Origin: Thermocatellispora tengchongensis
GTDB taxonomy: Bacteria > Actinomycetota > Actinomycetes > Streptosporangiales > Streptosporangiaceae
Length of the DNA stretch: 64,000 nt
NCBI RefSeq assembly: GCF_014202315.1
Contig: NZ_JACHGN010000020.1
Span: 124,001 to 188,000, forward strand
Direction of reading: 5' to 3'
Part shown: piece after piece, positions 8,675 to 17,284 of the stretch
Layout: every line of letters starts with the position of its first letter
Position numbering within the stretch: the stretch's first letter is position 1
Position numbers and translations under genes: made by a program
Notes under the pieces: generated by a model
The model's database searches: none
Told to the model about the DNA's origin: nothing
The model's input: only the letters and a program-made list of their open reading frames with translations

Positions 8675-8757
8675 GGCGCGGCGTGACCGTTACCCGGCGG
8701 ACCGGCGCGGCGTGAGGCGCGGCGTGACCGTTACCCGCCGGACCGGCGCGGCCTGAC
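8661..8757. repeat. 41-bp tandem repeat covering the dehydrogenase stop codon
   Basis: Two almost identical 41-bp units start at 8661 and 8702 (CCGGCGCGGCGTGAGGCGCG and so on, one G/C difference near the end), followed by a partial third unit from 8743. The first unit includes the stop codon of the upstream dehydrogenase. This is consistent with slippage or local duplication. Confidence 0.8.
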
Positions 8758-8805
8758 CGGGGCCGCACCCCCCGACCCCTCGGGCGCCCGTCACCGCCCG
8801 GGGAC

Positions 8806-8850
8806 GCCGCCGCCGTCCCGGGACCACCACCACCCCGGGACGGCGGCGGC
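8806..8850. terminator. Strong hairpin between convergent genes
   Basis: Perfect 17-bp inverted repeat (GCCGCCGCCGTCCCGGG at 8806-8822, complement at 8834-8850) with an 11-base CAC-rich loop. It lies between the 3' ends of the convergent dehydrogenase (+) and GntR (-) genes, so it probably terminates both. No U-tract follows, as is common in actinomycetes. Confidence 0.75.
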
Positions 8851-8885
8851 CCTGACTTCGGGGCGCCGTGGGCCGCGGGAGCGGG

Positions 8886-9608
8886 TCACGGCTCCTGGAA
8901 GCGGAGCAGGATCAGCTCCTGGGCCCGCTGGGTGTGCGCCATGATGAGCTCGCGGGCCCGCTCGCCGTCGCGCCTGTCGATGGCGTCGGCGATCCGGACG
9001 TGCTCCTCGGCGTTCTCCTCCAGCAGCCGGGGGTCGCCGTCCAGCGCCGACCAGGTGAGGTTGCGCGGCATGCGGTGGTGCAGGGTCTCCAGGGTGAGCT
9101 GGAGCTGGCGGTTGCCGCAGGCGGTGACGATGGTGGCGTGGAAGGCGTCGTTGGCCCGGTACCACAGGGCGCGCGACTCGGCCCGCGAATCCTCGCCGCC
9201 GGATCGCGCGTGCCGCACGGCCTCGCGGAAGATCCCGTCGGTCTCGCGCAGCACGTCGAGCTGGGCCTGGGTGATGTTGCGGGCCGCGAGGCAGGCGGCG
9301 TGCCCTTCGAGCACCCCGCGCACCTCGAACGCCTCGGTGATGTCGCGAATCGACGGGAGCTTCACCCGGGCGCCACGGTTGGCGACGATCTCGACCACGC
9401 CGAGGGCGTCGAGCTGGCGCAGGGCTTCGCGGACCGGGGTGCGGCTCACGCCGTACTCCTGCGCGATCCGCTCCTGCCGGATCCAGGAGCCGATCTTGAT
9501 GTCCCCCGTGCTGATCCGGTCTTGCAGCGCGTTCACCAGGCCGGCGACCAGGCGGTCCTGATCGCGGGGCGACGAGGACGCGGCCGGCACTGGGCCGGGC
9601 TTCGGCAC
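8886..9608 (-). CDS. GntR-family regulator, FadR subfamily (FCD domain)
   Basis: About 240 residues. The N-terminal winged helix is clear (LQDRISTGDIKIGSW..IAQEYGVSRTPVREALRQLDALGVVEIVANRGARV), followed by an all-helical FCD ligand domain with metal-ligand positions such as NDAFHATIV and EEHVRIAD. The GTG at 9608, preceded by a GGAAG-type site, is preferred. The frame is open to 9764, but that extension would translate the presumed operators at 9672-9753 and is basic and disordered. The gene is divergent from gamma-glutamyltransferase. Shared TGTATCCAAT elements here and before the cupin gene suggest it represses itself, the transferase and the cupin gene. Confidence 0.85.
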   Translation of the reverse strand: MPKPGPVPAASSSPRDQDRLVAGLVNALQDRISTGDIKIGSWIRQERIAQEYGVSRTPVREALRQLDALGVVEIVANRGARVKLPSIRDITEAFEVRGVLEGHAACLAARNITQAQLDVLRETDGIFREAVRHARSGGEDSRAESRALWYRANDAFHATIVTACGNRQLQLTLETLHHRMPRNLTWSALDGDPRLLEENAEEHVRIADAIDRRDGERARELIMAHTQRAQELILLRFQEP

Positions 9609-9671
9609 CGTCGGCTTCCCTTCTGCGGCGGGCGAGCCGGTCGCCCGAGGGTGGGATGCGGAGCTTTCTCG

Positions 9672-9753
9672 ATTGGATACTAACGAGGATCGCGGGACCC
9701 GGCACATTCCAGTGCGCTCGATTTGTATCCAATCTGGATTGATCGGATGCAAT
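9672..9753. promoter_or_regulatory. GntR/gamma-glutamyltransferase divergent operator region
   Basis: Three related elements: ATTGGATAC at 9672-9680, TGTATCCAAT at 9724-9733 and GGATGCAAT at 9745-9753. The first two are inverted copies of the same word, the same as at 1744-1753 before the cupin gene. The region is markedly AT-rich for this DNA and separates the regulator from the transferase. Confidence 0.5.
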
Positions 9754-9882
9754 ATGCTATCCATGGATCAGACGAACGATCTCCCCCTGACCCGGCGTGC
9801 CTCCGCCTGCCGCCCGGCGATCGAGCGCCGGGCGCCACGAGCGTGACCGTCCGGCCGGCCCCGAAGGAGTTCCGGAGAGACC

Positions 9883-11697
9883 ATGGGATGGACCAGGCCC
9901 GCGCCGTTCACCACCCGCCCGACACTGGAGGGCACCGTGGGCATGGCGGCCTCGACGCACTGGGCGGCCTCGGCGACCGCGATGGGCGTGCTGGAGCGCG
10001 GCGGCACGGCGTTCGACGCCGCCGTGGCCGCCGGGTTCGTGCTCCAGGTCGTCGAGCCGCACCTCAACGGCCCCGGCGGCGACCTCGTCGCCCTGTTCAC
10101 CACGGCGGGCGACCCCACTCCGCGCGTGCTCGACGGTCAAGGCCCGGCCCCGGCGGGAGCGAGCGCGAAGCGGTACCGCGAGCTGGGCCTGGACCGGGTG
10201 CCGGGCGCGGGGGCCCTGGCCGCGGCGATCCCCGGAGCCGTGGACGCCTGGCTGATGCTGCTGCGCGACCACGGAACCTGGGAGGTCGCCGACGTGGTGG
10301 GGCCCGCGATCGGCTACGCCCGCCACGGGTTCCCGGCGGTGACGGGGCTGTGCACCACGATCTCGGCCGTGGCCGGTCTGTTCCGCGAGCACTGGGCCGA
10401 CTCCGCCGCCCTGTGGCTGCCCGGCGGCCGGCCGCCCGTGCCGGGGCAGGTGCTGCGCAACCCGGTCTGGGCCGGCACGCTGGAACGCCTGGCCGCCGCC
10501 GCGACCGGGCCGACCAGGCAGGCCCGGGTGGACGCGGTGCGCAGGGCCTGGGCCGAGGGCTTCGTCGCCGAGGCGGTGGAGAAGTTCTGCGTCGTGCCGC
10601 ACCGGCATTCCTGCGGCACCGACCACGCGGGCGTCCTGACCGGCGCCGACATGGCCGGCTACCGCGCCCGGATCACCGCCGCGGCGGTGGGCGGGTTCCG
10701 GGGGTACCGGATCGCCAAGACGCCCCCGTGGGGGCAGGGCCCGGCGCTGCTCGCCGCGCTGGCCACCCTCGACGGGTTCGACGACTGCGACCTCGACCCG
10801 TCCACCGAGCGCGGCGCGCACCTCGTACTGGAGGCGATGAAGCTCGCCCTGGCCGACCGCGACGCCTGGTACGGCGAGAGCGACGGCGCCCTCCTCGACG
10901 TCGAGGATCTGCTGGACCCCGGCTACGTCGCCGAGCGGCGAAGCCTGATCGGCGAGGAGGCGTCGGCGGACCTGCGCCCGGGACGCCTCGGCGGCCTGGT
11001 CCCGCGCCTGCCCGACCTCGCCCGCGTGGAGGCGCCGGAGCAGGCCGGGGAAGAGGCCGATGAGGGGGCGGTGGGCGAGCCGACGGTGCGGATCGGCGGG
11101 GAGGTCCGGGGCGACACCTGCCATCTGGACGTCGTGGACCGCTGGGGCAACCTCGTCTCGGCCACGCCGTCGGGCGGCTGGCTGCAGTCCTCGCCGGTGA
11201 TCCCGGCGCTGGGCTTCGCCCTCGGCACGCGGCTGCAGATGACCTGGCTGCAGGACGGCCTGCCCGCCACGCTCACCCCGGGCCGCCGCCCGCGTACCAC
11301 ACTGACCCCGACACTGGTGCTGCGCGAGGAGACCCCGATCGCGGCGCTCGGCTCTCCCGGCGGCGACCAGCAGGACCAGTGGCAGCTGCTGTACCTGCTG
11401 CGCACCATCGTCGGGGGTTACACGCCGCAGCAGGCCATCGACGCCCCCGCCTTCCACACGACCTCGGCGCCCAGCTCCTTCTGGCCGCGCCACCGCACCC
11501 CGGCCGGGGCCGTGGTCGAGGACCGGCTCGGCGAGCGGGTCATCGCCGCCCTGGAACGCCGCGGCCACCGCGTCACCCGCGCCGGCGACTGGGCCCTCGG
11601 CCGCCTGTCGGCCGTCGGCCGCGACCCGGCCCGCCCGGGCGTCCTGTGGGCCGCCGCCAACCCCCGCGGCATGCAGGGCTACGCGGTGGGCCGCTGA
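9883..11697 (+). CDS. Gamma-glutamyltransferase family protein
   Basis: A 604-residue protein of the Ntn-hydrolase gamma-glutamyltransferase family. The large-subunit start is typical (GMAASTHWAASATAMGVLERGGTAFDAAVAAGFVLQVVEPHLNGPGGD). The small subunit begins at the autocleavage Thr, which I place at Thr412 in GDTCHLDVVDRWGN; classical enzymes have TTH here, so the second Thr is a Cys. The later LTPGRRPRTTLTPTL and GSPGGDQQDQWQ segments match the family's small subunit. No signal peptide is visible, so it may act in the cytoplasm, as in the GGT-like amidohydrolases of catabolic clusters. A GGAG site precedes the ATG at 9883. It is transcribed divergently from the GntR gene. Confidence 0.85.
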   Translation: MGWTRPAPFTTRPTLEGTVGMAASTHWAASATAMGVLERGGTAFDAAVAAGFVLQVVEPHLNGPGGDLVALFTTAGDPTPRVLDGQGPAPAGASAKRYRELGLDRVPGAGALAAAIPGAVDAWLMLLRDHGTWEVADVVGPAIGYARHGFPAVTGLCTTISAVAGLFREHWADSAALWLPGGRPPVPGQVLRNPVWAGTLERLAAAATGPTRQARVDAVRRAWAEGFVAEAVEKFCVVPHRHSCGTDHAGVLTGADMAGYRARITAAAVGGFRGYRIAKTPPWGQGPALLAALATLDGFDDCDLDPSTERGAHLVLEAMKLALADRDAWYGESDGALLDVEDLLDPGYVAERRSLIGEEASADLRPGRLGGLVPRLPDLARVEAPEQAGEEADEGAVGEPTVRIGGEVRGDTCHLDVVDRWGNLVSATPSGGWLQSSPVIPALGFALGTRLQMTWLQDGLPATLTPGRRPRTTLTPTLVLREETPIAALGSPGGDQQDQWQLLYLLRTIVGGYTPQQAIDAPAFHTTSAPSSFWPRHRTPAGAVVEDRLGERVIAALERRGHRVTRAGDWALGRLSAVGRDPARPGVLWAAANPRGMQGYAVGR

Positions 11698-11719
11698 CGG
11701 GCGCGGTGTGACGGTGACG

Positions 11720-12487
11720 TCATCTCCCCCCGGCGGCCGGGCCGGCGCCGGTCAGCAGGGCGCCGGCACCCGGGATCGAGGGGCGGTGGCCGAGGGCGGT
11801 CAGGACCTCGTACGCGGTCGCCGTCGCCGCCGTGATCACGGGCAGGCCGAGCTCGTCCTCCACCGGTTGCACGGCCGCCAGCGAGGGCATCTGCACGCAG
11901 GCCGACAGCACGATCGCCTCGGCGCCCTCGCGGCGCAGCCCGCGGGCCAGGTCCGGCAGGCGCGCCGTGTCCAGGCGGCCGACGGCGAGGTTGTCGTCCA
12001 CGCCCAGTGCGACCGCGTCGAGCACCGTGATCCCCTCGCCCTCCAGGTACTCGCGCACCATCTGGGTCAGCGCCGGGACGTAAGGGGTGACGATCGCGAC
12101 CCGGCGGGCGCCCAGCGAGCCCAGCGCCCGGACCAGGGCTCCGGCGCTGCTGACCACGGCCGCGGGGTGGCCGTTGCGCTCGGCGGCCTCGGCGATGACC
12201 TTCTCGGAGTGGCGGTGGGCGCCGGGGCCCTGCGCCATCACCGCGACCAGGCACGCGTAGGCGATGACGTCCACGTCGGCGTCGGACACCGCGCTCGCGC
12301 ACTCGGCCGCCCTGCCGACCATCGCCAGCAGTTCGGCGGTGTTGACGTTCTTCATCGTGGCGCGGGCGGAGTGGAAGGTGTAGCGGTGCCCGGTGGCGGC
12401 GCTCTGCCGCCGGAACAGCTCGGGCAGCTCGGTCTCCATCGTGGTGTTGGAGCTGGGCACGATGAGCCCGACCCGGGACGCGTTCAT
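11720..12487 (-). CDS. Maleate cis-trans isomerase (NicE/HpdE-like)
   Basis: A 255-residue member of the Asp/Glu racemase superfamily (maleate isomerase/arylmalonate decarboxylase group). It begins GLIVPSSNTTMETELP, the usual maleate isomerase start, and keeps the two catalytic cysteines at Cys79 (IAYACL) and Cys197 (VLSACVQMPSL). It would convert maleate to fumarate, the last step of the maleamate pathway of pyridine ring breakdown. The ATG overlaps the stop of the molybdenum hydroxylase large subunit (ATGA), making it the last gene of an eleven-gene operon that also holds dioxygenase, deformylase and amidase genes of the same pathway. It is convergent with gamma-glutamyltransferase, with only 22 bp between the two stops. 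Confidence 0.88.
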   Translation of the reverse strand: MNASRVGLIVPSSNTTMETELPELFRRQSAATGHRYTFHSARATMKNVNTAELLAMVGRAAECASAVSDADVDVIAYACLVAVMAQGPGAHRHSEKVIAEAAERNGHPAAVVSSAGALVRALGSLGARRVAIVTPYVPALTQMVREYLEGEGITVLDAVALGVDDNLAVGRLDTARLPDLARGLRREGAEAIVLSACVQMPSLAAVQPVEDELGLPVITAATATAYEVLTALGHRPSIPGAGALLTGAGPAAGGR

Positions 12488-14874
12488 GGGGCCTCCTGGC
12501 CTGTGGCGGCGCGCATGGCGCGCCAGATCGACTCGGGGGTGATCGGAAGGGTGAACAGCTCCACGCCCCACGCCGAGAGCGCGTCGCAGACCGCGTTGGC
12601 CACCGCGGCGGCGGGCGGGATGGTGCCCGCCTCGCCGACCCCGCGCACGCCGAAGGGGGTGACCGGGGAGGGCACCTCGGTGTGCAGCAGCTCGACCGGC
12701 GGGACGTCGGCGGCCGTGGGCACGAAGTAGTCCATCATCGAGCCGTTGACGAGCTGGCCGGTGCCGGGGTCGTAGCGCAGCTCCTCGCCCAGGGCCGCGC
12801 CGAATCCCTGCGCGAGCGCGCCGCGGATCTGGCCCTCCACCACAGCCGGGTTGACGAGCGTGCCGCCGTCGTGCGCCAGGACGAACCGCTCCACGTCGAA
12901 CTCGCCGGTCACCGGATCGACGCTCACCACGGCCGCCGCGGTGCCGAAGGAGTAGGCCGCGTCCATGGGCTCGAAGTGCGCGGTGCACTCCAGCCCGGGT
13001 TCCTCCTCCGGCGGGATGCCCTGGCCGGTCAGCGCGCGGGTGAAGACCTCCGCGAGCGGCACCGTACGGCCGTCGGCGCGGGCCTCGCGGCCCTCGATGC
13101 GGACCTCCTCCGGCGCGCACCCCAGCGCGTACGCCGCGATCCGCCGCGTCTTGGCCGCGAACTCCTCGCCCGCGGCCTTCAGGGCCCCCGAGGCGGCGAT
13201 CATCGTGCGGGAGGCGAAGGCGCCGGTGTTCAGCGGCGAGGCCGCGGTGTCGCCCCCGTGCACCCGGACCGCGTCGTAGGCGATGCCGGTGACGTGCGAG
13301 ATCACCTGGGCGAAGGCCGTCTCGCTGCTCTGCCCCATCGAGGACACGCCCGTGTACGCGTCCACGCCCCCGCTCCGGTTGGCCCGCAGCGTGACGCTCT
13401 CGTGGGCGCCGAACCTGGAGCCGCGCCTGGCCAGGAACCGGGAGCTGGCGTACCCGGTCCGCTCCACGAAGGAGGAGAACCCGATGCCCACGATCCGCCC
13501 GTCCTCTCGAAGCGTGCGGGGCGCGTCGCGGTGCCGGGACCAGCCCACCGCCTCGGCGGCCATGCGCAGGCAGCGCTCGTAGTCGCCGCTGTCGTAGACC
13601 GCGCCCGCCGGGTTCTCCCACGGCAGCTCGGCCTGCGTGACCATGTTGCGGGCGCGCAGCTCCACCGGGTCGGCGCCCAGTTCGCGCGCGAGCATGTCCA
13701 TGAGACGCTCGTAGGCGAAGTTGACCTCGGGCTGCCCGTAGCCGCGGTAGGCCCCGATCGGGGTCTTGTTGGTGAGCGCGACCCGCCGCTCGACCAGCCC
13801 GTCGTGCACCTTGTACGGCCCGTTGAACACCACGCTGGACAGTTGGGCGGACCCGAACGGGGAGTTCCAGCCGCCGAGGTCGGTGACGTACCGGTCCATC
13901 ATCGCCACGATCCGGCCCTCGGCGTCGGCGCCGATGGTGTAGTCGTGCACCGATTCGCGCGCGTGCGTGGATCCCCGGAAGTGCTCGCCCCGGTCCTCCA
14001 CCCACTTGACCGGGAGCCGCAGCGCCATCGCGTGCACGCACGCCAGCACGTCCTCGGGGAAGACGCCCAGCTTCAGCCCGAAGCCGCCGCCGACGTCGCC
14101 CGCCACGGTTCGGATCTCGCTCTCGTCCAGGCCCAGGGTCTCGGCGAGCTGCTTGCGCACCAGGTGCGGGACCTGGGTGGAGGCGTGCACGGTGAGCATC
14201 CGGGCGCCCGGCCGCCACTGCGCCACCACGGCGCGGGGCTCCATGGGCAGCGCGGTGACCCGGTTGATCCGGAACCGGGCGCCGACCACCACGTCCGCCT
14301 CCCGCAGGCGTGCCTCGGGGTCGCCGCGCCGGTCGGTCTGCGCGGCCAGGAGGTTGGAGTCGAGCACGGCGGGCTGCAGCACCGGGGCGCCGGGGCCGAG
14401 CGCCTCCATCGTGTCCACGACGTGCGGCAGCGGCTCGTACTCGATGTCCAGCAGGTCCAGCGCGTCCTCGGCGATGTGCCTGCTCGTCGCGACCACGCTG
14501 ACCACCGGCTGGCCCTCGTGCGTGGCGACGCCGTCCGCGAGCGCCCGGTACGGCAGCTCCGGCGCGCCCGGGACCGGGCGCAGCACGGTCAGCGGCCCGG
14601 TGGTCTCCCTGATGTCGGCGCCGGTCAGGATGTGCAGCACGCCCGGCAGCCGCTCGGCCCGCGAGGTGTCGATGGAGACGATCCGGGCGTGCGGGTAGGG
14701 GCAGCGGGCGACCGCCATCTGCGCCGCCCGCGCGGGCTGGACGTCGTCGGTGAACGCCCCGTCGCCGCGCAGCAGGCGGTGGTCCTCCTTGCGCGGCGCC
14801 GACGCGCCGAGCACGCCCCGCGCTGGCAGGTCGGGCCGGTCCATCTCGGAGCGGCTCAGGTCGGCAACGGTCAT
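12484..14874 (-). CDS. Xanthine-dehydrogenase-family molybdenum hydroxylase, large subunit
   Basis: A 796-residue molybdopterin-binding subunit. The N-terminal a/b hammerhead domain (GASAPRKEDHRLLRGDGAFTDD) is followed by Mo-cofactor segments GDVGGGFGLKLG, TPIGAYRGYGQPEVNFAYERLMD and the C-terminal GVRGVGEAGTIPP, whose Glu is the expected catalytic base. It lacks the AYxCSFR loop of CO dehydrogenase, so it is a hydroxylase of an N-heterocycle or aldehyde rather than CoxL. Together with the small subunit (14871-15419), FAD subunit (18527-19384) and CoxG-like protein it would form a membrane-associated hydroxylase that puts OH next to the ring nitrogen. By context it makes 2,5-dihydroxypyridine from 3-hydroxypyridine. 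The ATG at 14874 overlaps the small-subunit stop. Confidence 0.9.
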   Translation of the reverse strand: MTVADLSRSEMDRPDLPARGVLGASAPRKEDHRLLRGDGAFTDDVQPARAAQMAVARCPYPHARIVSIDTSRAERLPGVLHILTGADIRETTGPLTVLRPVPGAPELPYRALADGVATHEGQPVVSVVATSRHIAEDALDLLDIEYEPLPHVVDTMEALGPGAPVLQPAVLDSNLLAAQTDRRGDPEARLREADVVVGARFRINRVTALPMEPRAVVAQWRPGARMLTVHASTQVPHLVRKQLAETLGLDESEIRTVAGDVGGGFGLKLGVFPEDVLACVHAMALRLPVKWVEDRGEHFRGSTHARESVHDYTIGADAEGRIVAMMDRYVTDLGGWNSPFGSAQLSSVVFNGPYKVHDGLVERRVALTNKTPIGAYRGYGQPEVNFAYERLMDMLARELGADPVELRARNMVTQAELPWENPAGAVYDSGDYERCLRMAAEAVGWSRHRDAPRTLREDGRIVGIGFSSFVERTGYASSRFLARRGSRFGAHESVTLRANRSGGVDAYTGVSSMGQSSETAFAQVISHVTGIAYDAVRVHGGDTAASPLNTGAFASRTMIAASGALKAAGEEFAAKTRRIAAYALGCAPEEVRIEGREARADGRTVPLAEVFTRALTGQGIPPEEEPGLECTAHFEPMDAAYSFGTAAAVVSVDPVTGEFDVERFVLAHDGGTLVNPAVVEGQIRGALAQGFGAALGEELRYDPGTGQLVNGSMMDYFVPTAADVPPVELLHTEVPSPVTPFGVRGVGEAGTIPPAAAVANAVCDALSAWGVELFTLPITPESIWRAMRAATGQEAP

Positions 14875-15419
14875 GTCCGAGCGTTCTCCTCCTCTTCGCC
14901 GGTCTCGGGCAGGCCGGCGAAGTACTCCTCGATCGCCGTGACGATCGGCTCGTAGCCGGTGCACCGGCACAGCACCCCGGCGATCTCCTCGCGTACGGCC
15001 TCACGGTCCGGCCGGCCACCCTGGTAGGCCAGCGCGGTGGCCGTCATCAGCAGACCCGGGGTGCAGAACCCGCACTGCAACGCGCCCCGCGCGGCGAACG
15101 CCTCCTGGAGCGGGCCGAGCCGGTCGCCCTCGGCGAGCGACTCGACGGTGCGCACGGCCCGCCCGTCGAGCTGGCAGGCCAGCATCAGGCAGGACTTGAC
15201 CGCCTCGCCGTCCACGATCACCGTGCACATGCCGCACACGCCCTGCTCGCACCCGACATGCGTGCCGGTGAGGCCGAGCCGCTGGCGCAGGAAGTCGGCG
15301 GCGTGCATCCGCACCGGCACCCGGCCGGTGACCTCGGCGCCGTTGACCGACACGGTGACCACGGCCGTCGGCTCGGCGTCCTGGTCCAGGGAGCCGGGGG
15401 AGTCGTGCACGGCCGTCAC
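14871..15419 (-). CDS. Molybdenum hydroxylase 2Fe-2S subunit
   Basis: A 182-residue iron-sulfur subunit. The plant-ferredoxin-like N-domain has the cysteines of the first cluster in GCEQGVCGMC and the later KSCLMLACQ. The C-terminal helical domain has the second cluster in CGFCTPGLLM and LCRCTGYEPIV. Length and layout are standard for xanthine dehydrogenase/CoxS-type small subunits. It passes electrons from the Mo centre to the FAD subunit. The start is a GTG overlapping the dioxygenase stop (GTGA), and its stop overlaps the large-subunit ATG. The order small-large with the FAD subunit several genes upstream is unusual, because other pathway genes are inserted between them. Confidence 0.92.
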   Translation of the reverse strand: MTAVHDSPGSLDQDAEPTAVVTVSVNGAEVTGRVPVRMHAADFLRQRLGLTGTHVGCEQGVCGMCTVIVDGEAVKSCLMLACQLDGRAVRTVESLAEGDRLGPLQEAFAARGALQCGFCTPGLLMTATALAYQGGRPDREAVREEIAGVLCRCTGYEPIVTAIEEYFAGLPETGEEEENART

Positions 15420-16459
15420 GGCCTTCCCCCGCGGCGTGAGAGCGGCCGCATCTCCGGCACGGTGATCTCACCGGCATCGACGATCAGCTCGTCGTCGAGG
15501 TACAGGCTGTTGCCGCGCATGGGGATGTCGAAGTGGCAGGGCGTGTCGTTGGGGCCGCCCAGCTCGTTGTTCGGGCCGATGGAGAACATGACGTTGCCGT
15601 AGAAGCTGCGCAGTTCCATGCCCATGCCGCCGCCGAACTGGGTCAGCCCGTGCCAGTGGGCGCGCTCGTCCAGGCCCCAGCCGACGTGGGACATGCCGTA
15701 GCCGCGCGGGTCGTCGAAGCTCCTGATGTAGGAGTCGAGCAGCTCGGCGTCGAGCCCGCCGCGGATGTCGCGGATGAAGCCCTCCTCGATGGTCAGCTCG
15801 ACCGGGGTCTGCACATAGGTGTTGAACGGCAGCAGCACGTCGCCGGGCGCGAGCACGATCCTGCCGTCCACTCCGTCGTCGGCGCCGCCGGTGAACACGA
15901 ACGCGGCCGGCCAGTGGTCCCAGCGGCCGGGCTGGTCGGTGTAGCCGTACTCGCTCATCGTGGGGTAGACGCCCAGCCTGTAGGTGACGTCGGTGCCATG
16001 CGGGCTGGTGATCCGCATCGTCTTGGCCTTGGCCAGCAGCTCCGCCCCGACCTCCACCCGCTCGCGCAGCTCCTTGGTCGGCATCAGCCGGGCCAGCAGC
16101 GGCGGCGGCTCGACCGCGGTGAGGATGCGCGTGCCCGCGCCCTGGATCTCGAACTGCTCGGGGGAGAACAGCAGGAAGGTGCAGTCCACCACCATGTCGA
16201 CGCTCTTGAGCGCCTCCACCGCGCGGCGGTTGCCGGCCAGCCCGGAGTCGCCGACCGCCCACGCGCCGGACGTGCTCGCCGGCGGGGGCAGGCGCAGGTG
16301 GAACGCCTGCGCGCCCAGCTTCTGCGCGGCCCACAGGAACGCGTCGGCGTACTCGGCGCGGTCGGCGCCGCGGGTCAGCACGGCCACCGTCTCGCCCTCG
16401 TGCACCGCCGAGAGCGTGAGCTGCCGCAGGCAGATCTCGTTGAACAGGTTCTGGTCCAT
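15416..16459 (-). CDS. nicX: 2,5-dihydroxypyridine 5,6-dioxygenase (NicX-like)
   Basis: A 347-residue protein closely resembling Pseudomonas NicX/Hpo, an extradiol-like Fe(II) dioxygenase built on a leucyl-aminopeptidase (M29)-type fold. Recognisable family segments are TRILTAVEPPPLLARLMPT, EYGYTDQPGRWDHWPAAFVF and FYGNVMFSIGPNNELGG. The iron ligands expected from NicX fall at His258 (MSHVGWG), His309 and Asp311 (TPCHFDIP). It cleaves 2,5-dihydroxypyridine to N-formylmaleamic acid. It follows the deformylase by 12 bp and overlaps the 2Fe-2S subunit start, so ring hydroxylation and cleavage are translationally linked. This gene is the strongest single indicator that the operon handles a pyridine that enters through 2,5-dihydroxypyridine. 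Confidence 0.9.
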   Translation of the reverse strand: MDQNLFNEICLRQLTLSAVHEGETVAVLTRGADRAEYADAFLWAAQKLGAQAFHLRLPPPASTSGAWAVGDSGLAGNRRAVEALKSVDMVVDCTFLLFSPEQFEIQGAGTRILTAVEPPPLLARLMPTKELRERVEVGAELLAKAKTMRITSPHGTDVTYRLGVYPTMSEYGYTDQPGRWDHWPAAFVFTGGADDGVDGRIVLAPGDVLLPFNTYVQTPVELTIEEGFIRDIRGGLDAELLDSYIRSFDDPRGYGMSHVGWGLDERAHWHGLTQFGGGMGMELRSFYGNVMFSIGPNNELGGPNDTPCHFDIPMRGNSLYLDDELIVDAGEITVPEMRPLSRRGGRP

Positions 16460-16471
16460 GATCTCTCCCGT

Positions 16472-17284
16472 CTATCGGGCGGGGGCGGCGAACGGCCGCA
16501 CGGCGTCCAGGAAGCCGGCGAGGTTGTCCCAGGGCACCATGTGCCCGGCCGCCGGAACACTGACGATGGGGATGTCGGGGCGCAGCCGGCTCAGCTCGGC
16601 GGCGTCCTCGTCGCGGAGCACGGGGCTGTCGGCGCCGCGTACGAGCACCGCGGGCGCGGCGAGCGCGGCGTAGTGCGGGTGGAACTCCTCGGTCTCGAAA
16701 CCGCGGTGGGTCTCCACGACCGCGGTCTCGTCGCAGGACGCGAGGACCTGGGCCCGGATCCGCAGCTCGCGCTCCGGCCAGCGCGGGTAGAACCGGCGCA
16801 CGGCCTCGGCGTCGGTCCCGGCCTTCGCCTCGTGGAGCTGCCGCAGGAACTGCTCCCGCGTCGTCGGGTACGGCCTGCGCCCGGGCCCGGATACCGGCGG
16901 ATCGACCAGGATCACCGGCCCGGCGCCGGGCAGGGCGGGCGAGGCGGCGGCCACGATCCTGGCGCCCATCGAGTGGCCCAGCAGCACCGGGTCGCGCAGA
17001 CCCAGCGCCCTGATCACGCCCACCGCGTCCTCGGTGTAGTCGGCAAGCGTGTACCCGCCGGAGGGTGCGACGTCGCTCCCGCCCCGGCCGCGCACGTCGG
17101 GCACCGCCACGCGCAACCCCATCGCGGCCAGCTCCACCGCCACGAAGTCGGCGGTGACGGCGGGGCTGGTGATCCCCGGCACGAGGTACAGGTCGCGATC
17201 GGCGTCCTCGTTGTAGAGCAGGACCTCGTGCCGCAGGCCGTTGGCGTGGACCGCGGTACGCCGCCCGCGCTCGCAGGCGCTCAC
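16472..17284 (-). CDS. nicD: N-formylmaleamate deformylase (NicD-like)
   Basis: A 270-residue alpha/beta hydrolase. It shares diagnostic stretches with Pseudomonas NicD: LVPGITSPAVT (oxyanion region), VPDVRGRGGSD, the nucleophile elbow GHSMGAR with Ser105, VDPPVSGPGRRPYP with the likely acid Asp128, and the C-terminal AGHMVPWDNL carrying the catalytic His. It removes formate from N-formylmaleamate to give maleamate. It starts with GTG overlapping the stop of the HD-domain gene and is followed 12 bp later by the dioxygenase whose product it uses. Other alpha/beta hydrolases could be considered, but the PPVSGPGRR block and the dioxygenase neighbour make this assignment strong. Confidence 0.9.
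   Translation of the reverse strand: MSACERGRRTAVHANGLRHEVLLYNEDADRDLYLVPGITSPAVTADFVAVELAAMGLRVAVPDVRGRGGSDVAPSGGYTLADYTEDAVGVIRALGLRDPVLLGHSMGARIVAAASPALPGAGPVILVDPPVSGPGRRPYPTTREQFLRQLHEAKAGTDAEAVRRFYPRWPERELRIRAQVLASCDETAVVETHRGFETEEFHPHYAALAAPAVLVRGADSPVLRDEDAAELSRLRPDIPIVSVPAAGHMVPWDNLAGFLDAVRPFAAPAR

Noticed and set aside
9609-9764. Longer N-terminus for the GntR protein (start at 9764)
   Set aside because: The extension covers the repeated operator words and encodes a disordered basic stretch before a complete winged helix.
12682-14955. Long plus-strand open frame (757 codons) opposite the Mo-hydroxylase large subunit
   Set aside because: Antisense shadow of a gene with clear molybdopterin motifs; its translation is His/Arg/Gly/Val-rich without any domain. 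The same applies to other long antisense frames, e.g. minus 38688-41441, 42065-43690 and 61388-63988.
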